64,000 nucleotides of DNA, from the NCBI RefSeq assembly GCF_024498195.1, contig NZ_CP101824.1, forward strand, positions 3,838,758-3,902,757, read 5' to 3'. Positions within the stretch are counted from its first letter, which is position 1. Every line of letters starts with the position of its first letter. Positions 36,694 to 45,066 of the stretch are shown here, one piece after another. The position numbers were made by a program, and so were the translations under genes. The DNA is from Halovivax cerinus (GTDB taxonomy: Archaea; Halobacteriota; Halobacteria; Halobacteriales; Natrialbaceae). The notes beneath the pieces are model-generated. The model searched no databases. It was not told the DNA's origin and worked only from the letters and a program-made list of their open reading frames with translations.

Positions 36694-37671
36694 ATGAACG
36701 TGATCGTGCTCGCCGGCGGGTACGCCTCGCGGTTGTGGCCGATCACGAGACATCGGCCGAAGATGTTCCTGCCGCTCGGGAAGACGACGGTGATCGACCG
36801 GCTCTACGCCGAACTCGAACGGTGCGATCGAATCGAGACGGTGTACGTCAGTACGAACGAGCGATTCGCCGGCGACTTCGAGGCCCACTTGGCCGAGACG
36901 GCCTACGACAAACCCCGCCTGTCGATCGAAGCGACGCGAGCGGAAGCCGAGAAGCACGGCGTCGTCGGCGGCCTCGCACGACTCGTCGAGCGCGAATCGA
37001 TCGACGACGACGTGCTCGTTGTGGCTGCGGACAACGTCTTCGACTTCACGGTCGATGCCTTCATCGAGTTCTTCGACCGCCGGCGAGCGCCGACCGTCGC
37101 CGCCTACGACGTCGGCTCGACGGATCGAGCCACCGACTACGGCGTCCTCGCGGTCGACGACGAGCGCGTGGTCGAGTTCGTGGAGAAACCCGACGAGCCC
37201 CCGGGGACGCTCGTCTCCGTCGGGTGTTACGCCTTCCCCCGGGAGACGTTGGCGACACTGCGGACGTACCTCGACAGCGGGAACGATCCGGACGAGCCCG
37301 GCTGGTTCGTCGAGTGGCTCCACCCCCGCGAACCGACGTACGCGTTCTCGTTCTCGGGAACCTGGTTCGACGTCGGGACGCGGGGGAGCTACCTCGACGC
37401 CGTCGACTGGCACCTGGACGGCGGTTCACTGGTCGCCGACTCGGCGTCCGTCGAGAACTCGTCGATCGGCCGCGGCGTTCACGTCATGTCGAACGCGACC
37501 CTCGTCGACGCCGACGTCGAACGGGCGGTGGTCTTCCCGGACGCGACGCTCTCCGGGACGACCGTCCGGCGGTCGATCGTCGACGAAGGGGCGTCGCTCG
37601 GCGACCTCGACGTCGTCGACGCGATGGTCGGAGCGTACACGCAGCTTCCGGGCGAGAACACGGAAGCGTGA
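36694..37671 (+). CDS. Sugar-phosphate nucleotidyltransferase
   Basis: A 325-residue enzyme of the glucose-1-phosphate thymidylyl/uridylyltransferase type, making NDP-sugar from NTP and sugar 1-phosphate. The signature is VLAGGYASRLWPIT...RPKMFLPLG (residues 4-28), followed by VAADNVF (metal-binding Asp) and VEKPDEP. A C-terminal left-handed beta-helix-like tail (about 260-320, VENSSIGRGVHVMSNA) is present. ATG 36694. Next to a TreT-like gene it could supply the nucleotide-glucose donor; base specificity is unknown. Confidence 0.85.
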   Translation: MNVIVLAGGYASRLWPITRHRPKMFLPLGKTTVIDRLYAELERCDRIETVYVSTNERFAGDFEAHLAETAYDKPRLSIEATRAEAEKHGVVGGLARLVERESIDDDVLVVAADNVFDFTVDAFIEFFDRRRAPTVAAYDVGSTDRATDYGVLAVDDERVVEFVEKPDEPPGTLVSVGCYAFPRETLATLRTYLDSGNDPDEPGWFVEWLHPREPTYAFSFSGTWFDVGTRGSYLDAVDWHLDGGSLVADSASVENSSIGRGVHVMSNATLVDADVERAVVFPDATLSGTTVRRSIVDEGASLGDLDVVDAMVGAYTQLPGENTEA

Positions 37672-37697
37672 CGAGGTGACCGACCCAATTCGATCGG

Positions 37698-38585
37698 CTA
37701 TGGCGACGAGGCAGTGACCGGGACGCAAAGTACCGGGACGTCGGCTCCTCTCACGACGTTCTCGGTGATGCTGCCGAGAAACCACTGGCCGACGCCCGTC
37801 CGTCCGTGTGTCCCCATGACGATCAGGTCGGCCTCGTGGTCGCTCGCGTACGCGAGGATCGCGTTCGCGGGTGAACCCGTCTCGATCGATTCGGTCACCG
37901 CCACGTCGACGGCGTCGGCCCGCTCGCTCGTCGCTTCGATCGCCGCGTCCGCCCGCCGTTCCAGTGCCTCGATCACCGCGTCCGGTTCGTGGTGCGGCGG
38001 GGCCGGATCGACCGCGTACAGCGAGTGTACGTCGGACCCGAGGTGATCGGCGAGGGCGACCCCCCACTCGGCGGCGATCTCGGCCCCCTCACTGCCGTCG
38101 GTCGGCAGGAGCAGCCGATCGAACGTCACGTCCGCGATCCCGGGTTCGTCGGCGTCCGGCGGGACCGCAAGTACGGGCACCCTGGCCGTTCGGAGGACGT
38201 TCTCGGTGACGCTGCCCAGCAAGAATCTGTCGAGTCCCGTCCGGCCCTTCGTGCCCATCGCGATGACGTCGATTTCGTGTCGGTGGGCATACTCCCTGAC
38301 CGCCTGGAACGGCGTCCCTCGTTCGACCGCGGTGGTGACGTCGATCCCCTCGTCGTAGTCTCTCGCCATGTTCGCGACCGTCTCGACCGCATCCTCCGCT
38401 CGCGATTCGAGCGACGCGATCGCGGCGTCGTCGAGATCTGCCCGGCCATCCGGCACCGAAACAACCGAGAAAACGAACACCCGAGCGTCAGTCCGCGAGG
38501 CGAGGGCGATCCCACGTCTCGCCCCCGAGAGTGCTCCCTCGCTGTCGTCGGTCGGGATCAGGACTCGCTCGATGAACCGGGTCAT
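37698..38585 (-). CDS. Universal stress protein with two UspA domains
   Basis: A 295-residue protein made of two UspA domains (about 1-145 and 150-295). Each ends with an ATP-type G-x2-G-x9-G-S motif: MGTKGRTGLDRFLLGSV and MGTHGRTGVGQWFLGSI. The single protein therefore forms the two-domain unit that other UspA proteins make by dimerisation. It lies between the nucleotidyltransferase (convergent, 27 bases) and the TreT-like gene. No partner kinase is fused. Confidence 0.88.
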   Translation of the reverse strand: MTRFIERVLIPTDDSEGALSGARRGIALASRTDARVFVFSVVSVPDGRADLDDAAIASLESRAEDAVETVANMARDYDEGIDVTTAVERGTPFQAVREYAHRHEIDVIAMGTKGRTGLDRFLLGSVTENVLRTARVPVLAVPPDADEPGIADVTFDRLLLPTDGSEGAEIAAEWGVALADHLGSDVHSLYAVDPAPPHHEPDAVIEALERRADAAIEATSERADAVDVAVTESIETGSPANAILAYASDHEADLIVMGTHGRTGVGQWFLGSITENVVRGADVPVLCVPVTASSP

Positions 38586-38682
38586 GCGTGGGTACTCACC
38601 GCCTCACCGGATAATGGTGCAGGGGGCTCGATTCGCATCGGACGGTCACTCCCTTCGGGATGGTGACTCCGGGTGACGACGC

Positions 38683-39927
38683 TCAGCTGTCGCGATCCAG
38701 CACCTCGACGTAGATCGCGAGCTGGTCGGCGAGCTGGCGGGGCAACAGGAACCGCTCACGAACGCGTTCCCGGGCATTCGTCCCGAACGACGTCCGGCGA
38801 TCCTCGTCCTGCAGGAGCTCGACGACGTGGTCCCCCGCGCCCGCGACGTCGTCCGGTTCGACGAGGTATCCGGTGTTCCCGTCCTCGATCTGGAGGGGAA
38901 TACCGCCGACGTTCGAGCCGACGACCGGGGTGCGCTTCCAGAGCGCCTCCGAGACCACCAGTCCGAAGCCCTCGCGGATGGACTTCTGGACGACGACGTC
39001 GGATCGACGCTGCAAGACGTTCACCGTCTCGTCCGGGAGGTCGGTCAACACGTGGACGTCCGGCTCGGTGACGGCCTCCCTGGCGACCTGTTCGTAGATC
39101 TCGAGCCCGTCCGGGTCGTCGCCCGCCATGCTTCCAACCAGCACGAGCTGGAGGGACGGAACCTGCTCCCGGGCGCGACGGAAAATCTCCAGGGTACCGA
39201 ACTGGTCCTTCCACGGGTCGAAGCGCGATATCTGGGTCACGACCGGCGTGTCGAAAGAGAGAGGGTCGAGTCGATCGCACGCCGCGGCGACGGCGTCGTC
39301 GTCCAGAGCGCGGTTCTTCGCCGCGAGCGGGTCGATCGAGGGGTAGACGACGCTCGACGGCGGCGTCTCGATCGGCGCCCCGTACGCTTCCCGGCTGAAG
39401 ATCGCGTGGTCGACCCGGGTCGTGTACGCAGAGACGAACGAGAGGTGCGCAGGCGACGGGTCTGTCAGGTCGATGTGACACCGCCAGACGATCGGCGCAT
39501 CCGGCAGCCGGTCACGGAGTCGATCGATCGTCCCGAGCGGCTGCGGGTCGTGGATCACGACGAGGTCGTACTCGCTCTCGATTTCGACCGCATTCCGCTC
39601 GTTCACCGCACGGTACGTCGCCTTCATCTCCTCGGTCAGCGGGGAGTCGTCTCCCTGGAGCCCGTTGTGCATCGCCTTGGTCACCGCGAAGAACTCGTCG
39701 TCGGCGTCCATGACCAGCCAGTCAGTGTCGACACCGAGGTCGGTACTCACCGGGACGATCGACCGGAGCAGTTCCGCGACGCCGCCGCCGACCGCCGTCG
39801 AGTTGACGTGGAGGACCCGAACGTCCGACAGCGCCCCAGCCAGCGACCGAAGCCGATCGAGTCGCTCCCGATCGGTCACGGCGGCGTAAGCGTCGATCGA
39901 CCGCGCCGGGAGCGTTGGCTGATGCAT
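38683..39927 (-). CDS. treT: TreT-like trehalose synthase, GT4 glycosyltransferase
   Basis: A 414-residue GT-B enzyme. The N-terminal VLHVNSTAVGGGVAELLRSIVP and WRCHIDLTDPS are characteristic of trehalose glycosyltransferring synthase (TreT), which makes trehalose from NDP-glucose and glucose. The C-terminal donor domain has VVTQISRFDPWKDQFG and the E-x7-E pattern in REGFGLVVSEALWKRTPVV. A GT4 transferase for another disaccharide is the alternative. Same strand as the double Usp gene, 97 bases upstream of it. Confidence 0.82.
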   Translation of the reverse strand: MHQPTLPARSIDAYAAVTDRERLDRLRSLAGALSDVRVLHVNSTAVGGGVAELLRSIVPVSTDLGVDTDWLVMDADDEFFAVTKAMHNGLQGDDSPLTEEMKATYRAVNERNAVEIESEYDLVVIHDPQPLGTIDRLRDRLPDAPIVWRCHIDLTDPSPAHLSFVSAYTTRVDHAIFSREAYGAPIETPPSSVVYPSIDPLAAKNRALDDDAVAAACDRLDPLSFDTPVVTQISRFDPWKDQFGTLEIFRRAREQVPSLQLVLVGSMAGDDPDGLEIYEQVAREAVTEPDVHVLTDLPDETVNVLQRRSDVVVQKSIREGFGLVVSEALWKRTPVVGSNVGGIPLQIEDGNTGYLVEPDDVAGAGDHVVELLQDEDRRTSFGTNARERVRERFLLPRQLADQLAIYVEVLDRDS

Positions 39928-40221
39928 CGGTGACGTCGTACCACGACGACGCTGGTATCAGTTGTGGGGAGACGGTACGGCGTCGTGACAGAGTGAGGTG
40001 AGGCGGTACCGTCGGCCCACACCGGCTCCGGCGCGGGGTCGCCGGTTTGCTGGGTTCCGGTATCGGCGTCACCTGCCGTCGCCGTCGAGACGGCCCGACG
40101 GCCATAGTGAGGGACTCTAACCGTCACGGCGATCCACATTTCCGGCAGTCACCACGAGCCAATTGCGGCGGTCACCGCGAGACGATTCTGGATCGCAGAA
40201 CGAGCGGCGCGTTCCGACCCG

Positions 40222-41193
40222 CTACTCGAGGGTGGCCTCGAGGCGGTCGATCAACTCGGCGGTGCCCACGTGGAGCGGGACCCGATCGTGCAGCTCGTCC
40301 GGTTCGACCGAAAGCAGTGATCGGGAGCCGGCCGACGAACGGCCGCCGGCCGTCTCGATCAGGTGCCCGATCGGATTGCCCTCGAACTGGAGGCGAAGTT
40401 TCCCGCGAGGGTTGCCCTCGAGCGCCGGGTAGGCGAAGATGCCGCCGTAGGTCAGGACCTGGTTGACGTCGCCGATCATCGCGCCGCCGTAGCGGAGTTT
40501 GTGCGAGGGATCGGATTCGACCGCCCGGGCGAAGTCCGCGAAGTCGTCGGGCCAGTGGGGGACGCGACCGCCGAAGCCGTAGACGAGCGGATCGTCGGGA
40601 ATGGTGACGTCCTCCTCGACGACGGTCGGTTCGTCGCCCGAGAGTTCGTACTTCGTGACGGTACCGTCACGGGCGAGTGCCATCGTCGTGATCGGACCGT
40701 ACAGCACCCAGCCCGAGGCGACGATCGACGTTCCGGGGGCAGGCAGCGGCTCGTCGTAGACGGCGAAGACCGTCCCCATCGTGTTGTTCGGTTCGAGGTT
40801 CGAGGAGCCGTCGAGCGGATCGACGGCGACGGCGACCGCGTCGGGATCGGCGGCCGACCCGCCGCAGTCGATCACGTCGGCTCGCTCTTCACTCGCGTAC
40901 TCGGCGACGCCGTCGATCGCCGAGAGACGAGCTTCGAGCAGGTCGTCGGCGTAGACGTCGGCCTCGGCCTGGACCTCGCCGCTCGGGTTCTCGCGGCCGG
41001 CCTTCCCGCGGCGGCCGACGAGGCCGCTACGGATGTCCTCGGCCGAATCCGCGACGACGTCGACGATCGCGTCGACCGTGGCGGCGCGGTCTCGGTCGGC
41101 GTCGACGGCACCGCCATCGGCGCGCGCATCGCCGAGCGTTCCGTCGGTACGCTCGTCGCCGGTTGGGTCGCCCTCGCCGTCGCGCTCGCTCAT
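40222..41193 (-). CDS. fbp: Fructose-1,6-bisphosphatase, class I
   Basis: A 323-residue metal-dependent phosphatase of gluconeogenesis. The metal motif DPLDGSSN is at residues 125-132, with upstream acidic ligands (YASEE) and the substrate-binding YGGAMIGDVNQVLTYGGIFAYP. An about 40-residue acidic N-terminal extension is unusual in length. Its ATG overlaps the TGA of the aldolase by four bases, so the two steps from triose phosphates to fructose 6-phosphate are translationally coupled. Confidence 0.93.
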   Translation of the reverse strand: MSERDGEGDPTGDERTDGTLGDARADGGAVDADRDRAATVDAIVDVVADSAEDIRSGLVGRRGKAGRENPSGEVQAEADVYADDLLEARLSAIDGVAEYASEERADVIDCGGSAADPDAVAVAVDPLDGSSNLEPNNTMGTVFAVYDEPLPAPGTSIVASGWVLYGPITTMALARDGTVTKYELSGDEPTVVEEDVTIPDDPLVYGFGGRVPHWPDDFADFARAVESDPSHKLRYGGAMIGDVNQVLTYGGIFAYPALEGNPRGKLRLQFEGNPIGHLIETAGGRSSAGSRSLLSVEPDELHDRVPLHVGTAELIDRLEATLE

Positions 41194-41978
41194 TCGTCGA
41201 GGGCGGCGTCGGCGGTCGCACCCTCGTAGATGACCGTCTCGAGGGCGTCGAGCAGGTGGGTCGGGTCCTCACGCTGCCAGACGTTGCGGCCGACGGCCAG
41301 GCCTTTCGCGCCGGCGTCCATGACGGCCTCAACGGTCGAGAGGAACTCGTAGTCGGAGGTCTTCGAGCCGCCGGACATGACGACCTTCATGTCGCCGGCG
41401 CAGTCGACGGCGTGGGCCATCGCCTCCTTGCTGCCGGGGTACTTGACCTTCGCGACGTCGGCGCCGAGTTCGAGCGCCAGCCGGGTCGCGTAGGAGATCG
41501 TCGACGGCTTCGTGTCGTTCTTCAATCCCTGGCCGCGCGGGTACGACCACATGACGGTCGGGAGATCGTGATCCCGTCCGGCCTCCTGCACGTCGCGGAA
41601 CTCCTCGACCATCTCGATCTCGTTGTTCGACCCGCCGTAGACGGTGAAGCCGAGCGCGTCGGCGCCCAGTTCCGCGGCGTAGTCGACCGAGCAGTTGACC
41701 GCCGAGTCCGGCTCGCCCATCCAGAGGTTGGAGGTCCCGTTGATCTTCAGCAGCAGGTTGACGTCGTCCTCGTAGCTGGGGTAGTAGCCCTCGGCGATGC
41801 CCTTCTGGACGGCCATCGCGGTGACGGCGTCGTGCGTCGCCGTCTCGAAGACCGTCGATGGGTCTAACTTCTCGGGGACGTCCTCGAAGTCGACGGGGCC
41901 GTGCTCTAACCCGTGGTCCATCGCGAGAATCAGTACCTTTCCGTCGCGGACGATCGGGGAGTCGTCGATCGGAATCAT
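41190..41978 (-). CDS. Fructose-bisphosphate aldolase, archaeal class I (DhnA type)
   Basis: A 262-residue Schiff-base aldolase. AMDHGLEHGP (19-28) is the DhnA signature, and Lys177 in DVAKVKYPG is the expected Schiff-base residue (Lys179 is adjacent). GGSKTSD binds phosphate. The related ADTH-type enzyme of archaeal aromatic amino acid synthesis shares this fold; coupling to fbp supports the gluconeogenic role. First gene of the operon; the ATG at 41978 follows a TATA-rich stretch (aaatacgcg, minus strand). Confidence 0.88.
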   Translation of the reverse strand: MIPIDDSPIVRDGKVLILAMDHGLEHGPVDFEDVPEKLDPSTVFETATHDAVTAMAVQKGIAEGYYPSYEDDVNLLLKINGTSNLWMGEPDSAVNCSVDYAAELGADALGFTVYGGSNNEIEMVEEFRDVQEAGRDHDLPTVMWSYPRGQGLKNDTKPSTISYATRLALELGADVAKVKYPGSKEAMAHAVDCAGDMKVVMSGGSKTSDYEFLSTVEAVMDAGAKGLAVGRNVWQREDPTHLLDALETVIYEGATADAALDE

Positions 41979-42072
41979 CTGTGTGAGTGGTGCTACAGAC
42001 GCGTATTTATCTCTGATGGTCCGGGCCGAAGGAGGACCGTCGGAGGCGGGTCAGTCCGGGGAAATCGATCGG

Positions 42073-42179
42073 CGGTCGGCACGTCACGCACCCGGTCGCC
42101 GGTCGGTACGTCACGCACTCGGTCGACGGCCTGCACGTCGCACACTCGGTCGACGGTTGGTCGTCACGCACTTACTCGG
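42073..42179. repeat. 27-bp tandem repeat, four copies
   Basis: Copies begin at 42073, 42100, 42127 and 42154 with a shared core cggtcggtacgtcacgcac. The last copy overlaps the end of the Tat lipoprotein gene. There are no unique spacers, so this is not a CRISPR array. Confidence 0.8.
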
Positions 42180-43074
42180 CAGTCGGCACGTCTCGTCGGA
42201 GGTCGCGCCACCGGATCGGGTCCACCATCGCGACGTACGTCGTCCCCTCGTAGGTCGCGATCCAGTGAGCGCGGTCGTCGTCACTCGCGAAGGGCTCGTT
42301 GTCGAAGAACGTTCGCGCGACGCCTTCGAACGCATCGTCGTCGGTCGAGTCGGCGTAGTAACCGCCCTCGTCGATCGCCTCCTCGACGACGTCCTGCTCG
42401 GCGCCGGAGAGCCCGGCGAGGTCGAATCGATGGTCGGCTGCCAGCTCGTCGGCGTAGCGCCCCTCGCTCCCCAGTTCGTCGACCAGCGTGTACTCGTAGG
42501 TCGTCAGCGTCGTCTCGACCGGCTCGACCGTAACCCCGATTCGGTCGCCGTCGACGACGAGGACATCGAAGTCCGGGTCGGGGACGAGGTCGGAGTCCGC
42601 CCGTTCGGCCTCCGTATAGGACAGGTCGGCGCCAACGGCGTCGTCACCCGACGTGCGGTCCGCGAGCAGCGGCTCGATCCGTTCTGCATCGACCGACGGA
42701 AGGTCCGCGAACGATCGCTCGGTGCCGTCCGTTGCGTCGGGATCGAATTCGAGAATCACTCGATAGTCGGTCCGGGTACGCTGGGCGGTGTCGGAGCGAG
42801 CGAGTTCGTAGACGGTCCCGTCGTAAGTAACCGGCTGGTCGACCCCGAGCGGCGGTCGCTCGCCGGAGACGGTCGCGGAGCCGTTTTCGATGATCCCCGC
42901 CAGCAGTTTACGCCGGTCAGTATCTCCCGGGCCGACACGCACCGTCGCGGGGTCGAGGATTTCGTCCGTCGTGGCCTCGTCCATCTGCAGGACGCCGGCC
43001 GCATCGATACAGCCCGCAAGCGTTGCGCAGAGACCGGCCGCCACGGTTCCGAGAACACGACGTCTGGAAGGCAT
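42172..43074 (-). CDS. Tat lipoprotein, unknown function
   Basis: About 300 residues. The start MPSRRRVLGTVAAGLCATLAGC contains twin arginines, a hydrophobic core and a lipobox Cys about residue 22, so export by Tat and lipid anchoring are expected. The mature part is acidic with repeated strands and Asp-rich loops (ADRTSGDDAVGADLS); no known fold is recognised. ATG 43074 is preferred to the adjacent GTG 43077. The 3' end runs into the 27-bp repeat array. Confidence 0.75.
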   Translation of the reverse strand: MPSRRRVLGTVAAGLCATLAGCIDAAGVLQMDEATTDEILDPATVRVGPGDTDRRKLLAGIIENGSATVSGERPPLGVDQPVTYDGTVYELARSDTAQRTRTDYRVILEFDPDATDGTERSFADLPSVDAERIEPLLADRTSGDDAVGADLSYTEAERADSDLVPDPDFDVLVVDGDRIGVTVEPVETTLTTYEYTLVDELGSEGRYADELAADHRFDLAGLSGAEQDVVEEAIDEGGYYADSTDDDAFEGVARTFFDNEPFASDDDRAHWIATYEGTTYVAMVDPIRWRDLRRDVPTAE

Positions 43075-43182
43075 CACTCGTCAGATTCGTGTCACACATA
43101 AGTACTTTCTCTGTTCGACGACAGATCGTGCGGAGGTGTCGTCGCGACCGGTGTATCGTCACAGTCGAGAGCCCACGACGTC

Positions 43183-43229
43183 CGTCTCATCACGGCGGGT
43201 TCCTACGTTCGTCTCATCACGGCGGGTTC
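43183..43229. repeat. 20-bp exact direct repeat, 27-bp period, two copies
   Basis: The 20 bases at 43183-43202 are repeated exactly at 43210-43229. They lie between the divergent lipoprotein and the 54-residue zinc protein, ending 38 bases before the latter's ATG; operator role is possible but unproven. Confidence 0.75.
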
Positions 43230-43267
43230 GCCGTGGCGGTTATCCCCTCGCACGTCGAAACTCGGCT

Positions 43268-43432
43268 ATGGCATCGACGACTCACCGCTGTGTCTGTGGT
43301 GCCGAACTCCGCTTCCGGCAGGACCTAGAGAAAGACGATAGCGGCGTCTATCCGACCTGGAAGTGCAAAGAGTGCCTGACGCCAGTCCCCGGAAAGATCG
43401 GCGAGCGACTCAAACACCAGCATCCGTCCTGA
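43268..43432 (+). CDS. 54-residue zinc-ribbon-like protein
   Basis: A short protein with Cys8, Cys10, Cys33 and Cys36 (CVC...CKEC) and a His pair near the end (KHQHPS), consistent with a zinc site. ATG 43268 follows the direct repeat. Function unknown; haloarchaea contain many such one-domain zinc proteins, some needed for normal growth. It is immediately followed by the TnpB element. Confidence 0.6.
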   Translation: MASTTHRCVCGAELRFRQDLEKDDSGVYPTWKCKECLTPVPGKIGERLKHQHPS

Positions 43433-43522
43433 CACGTGCCAGTTCGTCGCTACGTTCGCCATAGCGACTCCGGCGGTCGCTCGATTATCTGAATTGAGGC
43501 GCTAAGACCCCTTCCTCAGCGA

Positions 43523-43606
43523 GCGCCGAAGGCGCGAGCAGGGAGGGGATACAGCGTCCCCAGAAATCGGAGATTTCTGGTGTGCGAACGAGACGCGCAG
43601 CGTCTC
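43523..43606 (+). repeat. Left-end hairpin cluster of the TnpB element
   Basis: Three perfect stem-loops in 84 bases: gcgcc/ggcgc with a GAA loop (43523-43535), a 9-bp stem with a GGA loop (43560-43580) and a 7-bp stem with a GCA loop (43590-43606). IS605-type ends are recognised as hairpins by TnpA, which fits a trans-acting transposase. Confidence 0.65.
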
Positions 43607-43699
43607 GTCAACGCCGCACAGTTCTCAAACGTATTAGGTAGCCAACCCACAGGCTCACGTTCCGCAACAATTAACTACATAACTTGTGTAACTTGTGGC

Positions 43700-43822
43700 G
43701 TGGCAAAGCGCAAGAACATCTCGATCCGCGACGACCAAGAGGAGTGGATTCAGGAGAACCACTTGAACCTCTCCCGATTCGTTCAAGATAAACTGGACGA
43801 CCTCATAGAAGAACGATCGTAG
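43700..43822 (+). CDS. RHH-like small protein upstream of tnpB
   Basis: About 40 residues from a GTG at 43700 (AKRKNISIRDDQEEWIQENH...), a pattern like a ribbon-helix-helix DNA-binding unit: N-terminal strand RKNISI then helices. An in-frame ATG at 43580 exists, but its extra 40 residues overlap the left-end hairpins and look non-coding. The stop TAG is immediately followed by the ATG of tnpB, so they are probably co-translated. Likely a regulator of the element. Confidence 0.6.
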   Translation: MAKRKNISIRDDQEEWIQENHLNLSRFVQDKLDDLIEERS

Positions 43823-45052
43823 ATGCGCTACAACTACCGGTACAGGCTCAATCCGTCAGATGCCCTCCGTGGGACGTTAGACCGACACCGCGACCTGTAC
43901 CGGCAGGTGTATAACCACTTCCTCCACCGACTCAACCGCATTGACGGGACAACGAAGTACGGCGAGATCAATGAACTCCCGTCGATCAAGAAGTGGTGGT
44001 CTGATCTATCCGACCTCTACTCCCGAACGCTTCAGAACGTTGTTGAGAGATTTTACGACAACCTTTCACGCCTCAAAGACGCGAAGGAGAACGGTCGAAA
44101 AGTCGGGTCGCTCAAGTGGAAAGCGCCGAATGAATACCGATCGTTCACGTACCGACAGTCCGGCTTCAAACTCAAGAACACGAGTGGTCAAACTGTCCTA
44201 CGACTCTCAAAGATCGGAGAAATACCCGTTCGGCTCCACCGTAAGCTACCCGACAATGCGGGGATCAAGCAGGTCACGCTCAAGAAGGAACCGACTGGAG
44301 AGTGGTTCGCCGTCCTCGGGATCGACACCGACAACAACGCGCCACCGAAGCCCGAGAACCCCGATCGATGCGTCGGGATCGACGTAGGGATTCTGTCATA
44401 CACTTACGATTCGGACGGTTTCTCGGTCGGCCCACTCAACCTCTCGGATGAACGCGAGCGGTTGGAACGCGCACAGCGAGACCTCTCTCGGAAGGACCAC
44501 GGCTCGGCGAACTACCGCAAGCAACAGCGCGTCGTCGCCCGGCGGTACGCCGACATGAAGCGAAAGCGCCGCGACTTCCTTCACCGACTATCCGCATACT
44601 ACGCTCGGGAATACGACCTCGTGGCGGTCGAAGATCTCGACGCAAAAGGGCTGATGGAACTCCCGTCGAACAGCCGCAACCGAGCGTCGGCGTCATGGGG
44701 CACATTCCTACGGATGCTTGAATACAAGTGCGACCGGGAAGGAACGCACTTTGTCGCTGTCGATCCGCGAGGGACGACGAAGGAGTGTTCCAACTGCGGC
44801 GTTTCGACCGACAAACCGTTGTGGGTCCGCGAGCACTCGTGCCCTTCATGCGGGTTTGAAGCGGACAGAGACGCGAACGCGGCACTGAACATCCTTTCTC
44901 GCGGCCTCGATCACGTAGGAGTGGTTCACTCCGAATCAACGCCTGTGGAGACTGCGCTCCCTACGGAAACCAATTCGGTTCCTGCAAAGCGCGTCGTGGA
45001 AACAGGAAGCCCTGCCCTCAAGGAGCGAACGGCGCAAGCCGTGAGCGAGTAG
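43823..45052 (+). CDS. tnpB: TnpB RNA-guided nuclease
   Basis: A 409-residue transposon-encoded nuclease related to Cas12. The RuvC triad is intact: Asp187 (VGIDVG), Glu270 (VAVEDLD) and Asp350 (EADRDANAALN); a zinc ribbon has Cys322, Cys325, Cys340 and Cys343. Length is normal for the family. It cuts DNA guided by the omega RNA transcribed from the element's right end and promotes retention of the element. Codon use is more AT-rich than the host genes. No frameshift or stop interrupts it, so it may be active. Confidence 0.9.
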   Translation: MRYNYRYRLNPSDALRGTLDRHRDLYRQVYNHFLHRLNRIDGTTKYGEINELPSIKKWWSDLSDLYSRTLQNVVERFYDNLSRLKDAKENGRKVGSLKWKAPNEYRSFTYRQSGFKLKNTSGQTVLRLSKIGEIPVRLHRKLPDNAGIKQVTLKKEPTGEWFAVLGIDTDNNAPPKPENPDRCVGIDVGILSYTYDSDGFSVGPLNLSDERERLERAQRDLSRKDHGSANYRKQQRVVARRYADMKRKRRDFLHRLSAYYAREYDLVAVEDLDAKGLMELPSNSRNRASASWGTFLRMLEYKCDREGTHFVAVDPRGTTKECSNCGVSTDKPLWVREHSCPSCGFEADRDANAALNILSRGLDHVGVVHSESTPVETALPTETNSVPAKRVVETGSPALKERTAQAVSE

Positions 45053-45066
45053 GGCAGGGTAGTTCA
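45010..45066 (+). ncRNA. Predicted omega-RNA scaffold at the TnpB right end
   Basis: A perfect 9-bp stem (45010-45018 with 45051-45059) encloses an inner hairpin with 5-bp stem and GCAA tetraloop (45029-45033 with 45038-45042). The structure overlaps the last 14 codons of tnpB and ends just before host DNA, the usual arrangement where downstream host sequence supplies the guide (from about 45067). Limits are approximate. Confidence 0.6.

Larger units (their letters stand above)
43490..45066 (+). mobile_element. TnpB-only insertion element (IS1341-like, IS200/IS605 superfamily)
   Basis: About 1.57 kb of lower GC than its surroundings, holding an RHH-like small gene and tnpB but no TnpA transposase. 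The left end (from about 43490, exact edge uncertain) contains three perfect hairpins; the right end folds into a 50-base stem-loop and is taken to finish at about gttcac. Without TnpA it depends on a partner elsewhere for movement. Inserted between the zinc protein and raSEA. Recent gain is suggested by composition. Confidence 0.75.

Noticed and set aside
40143..40190. Two degenerate 23-bp copies (cagtcaccacgag / cggtcaccgcgag)
   Set aside because: Similarity is too low to tell from chance in this composition.
42073..42179. Regular 27-bp repeats that might be a CRISPR array
   Set aside because: The copies are directly adjacent with no unique spacers, and no cas gene is in the window.
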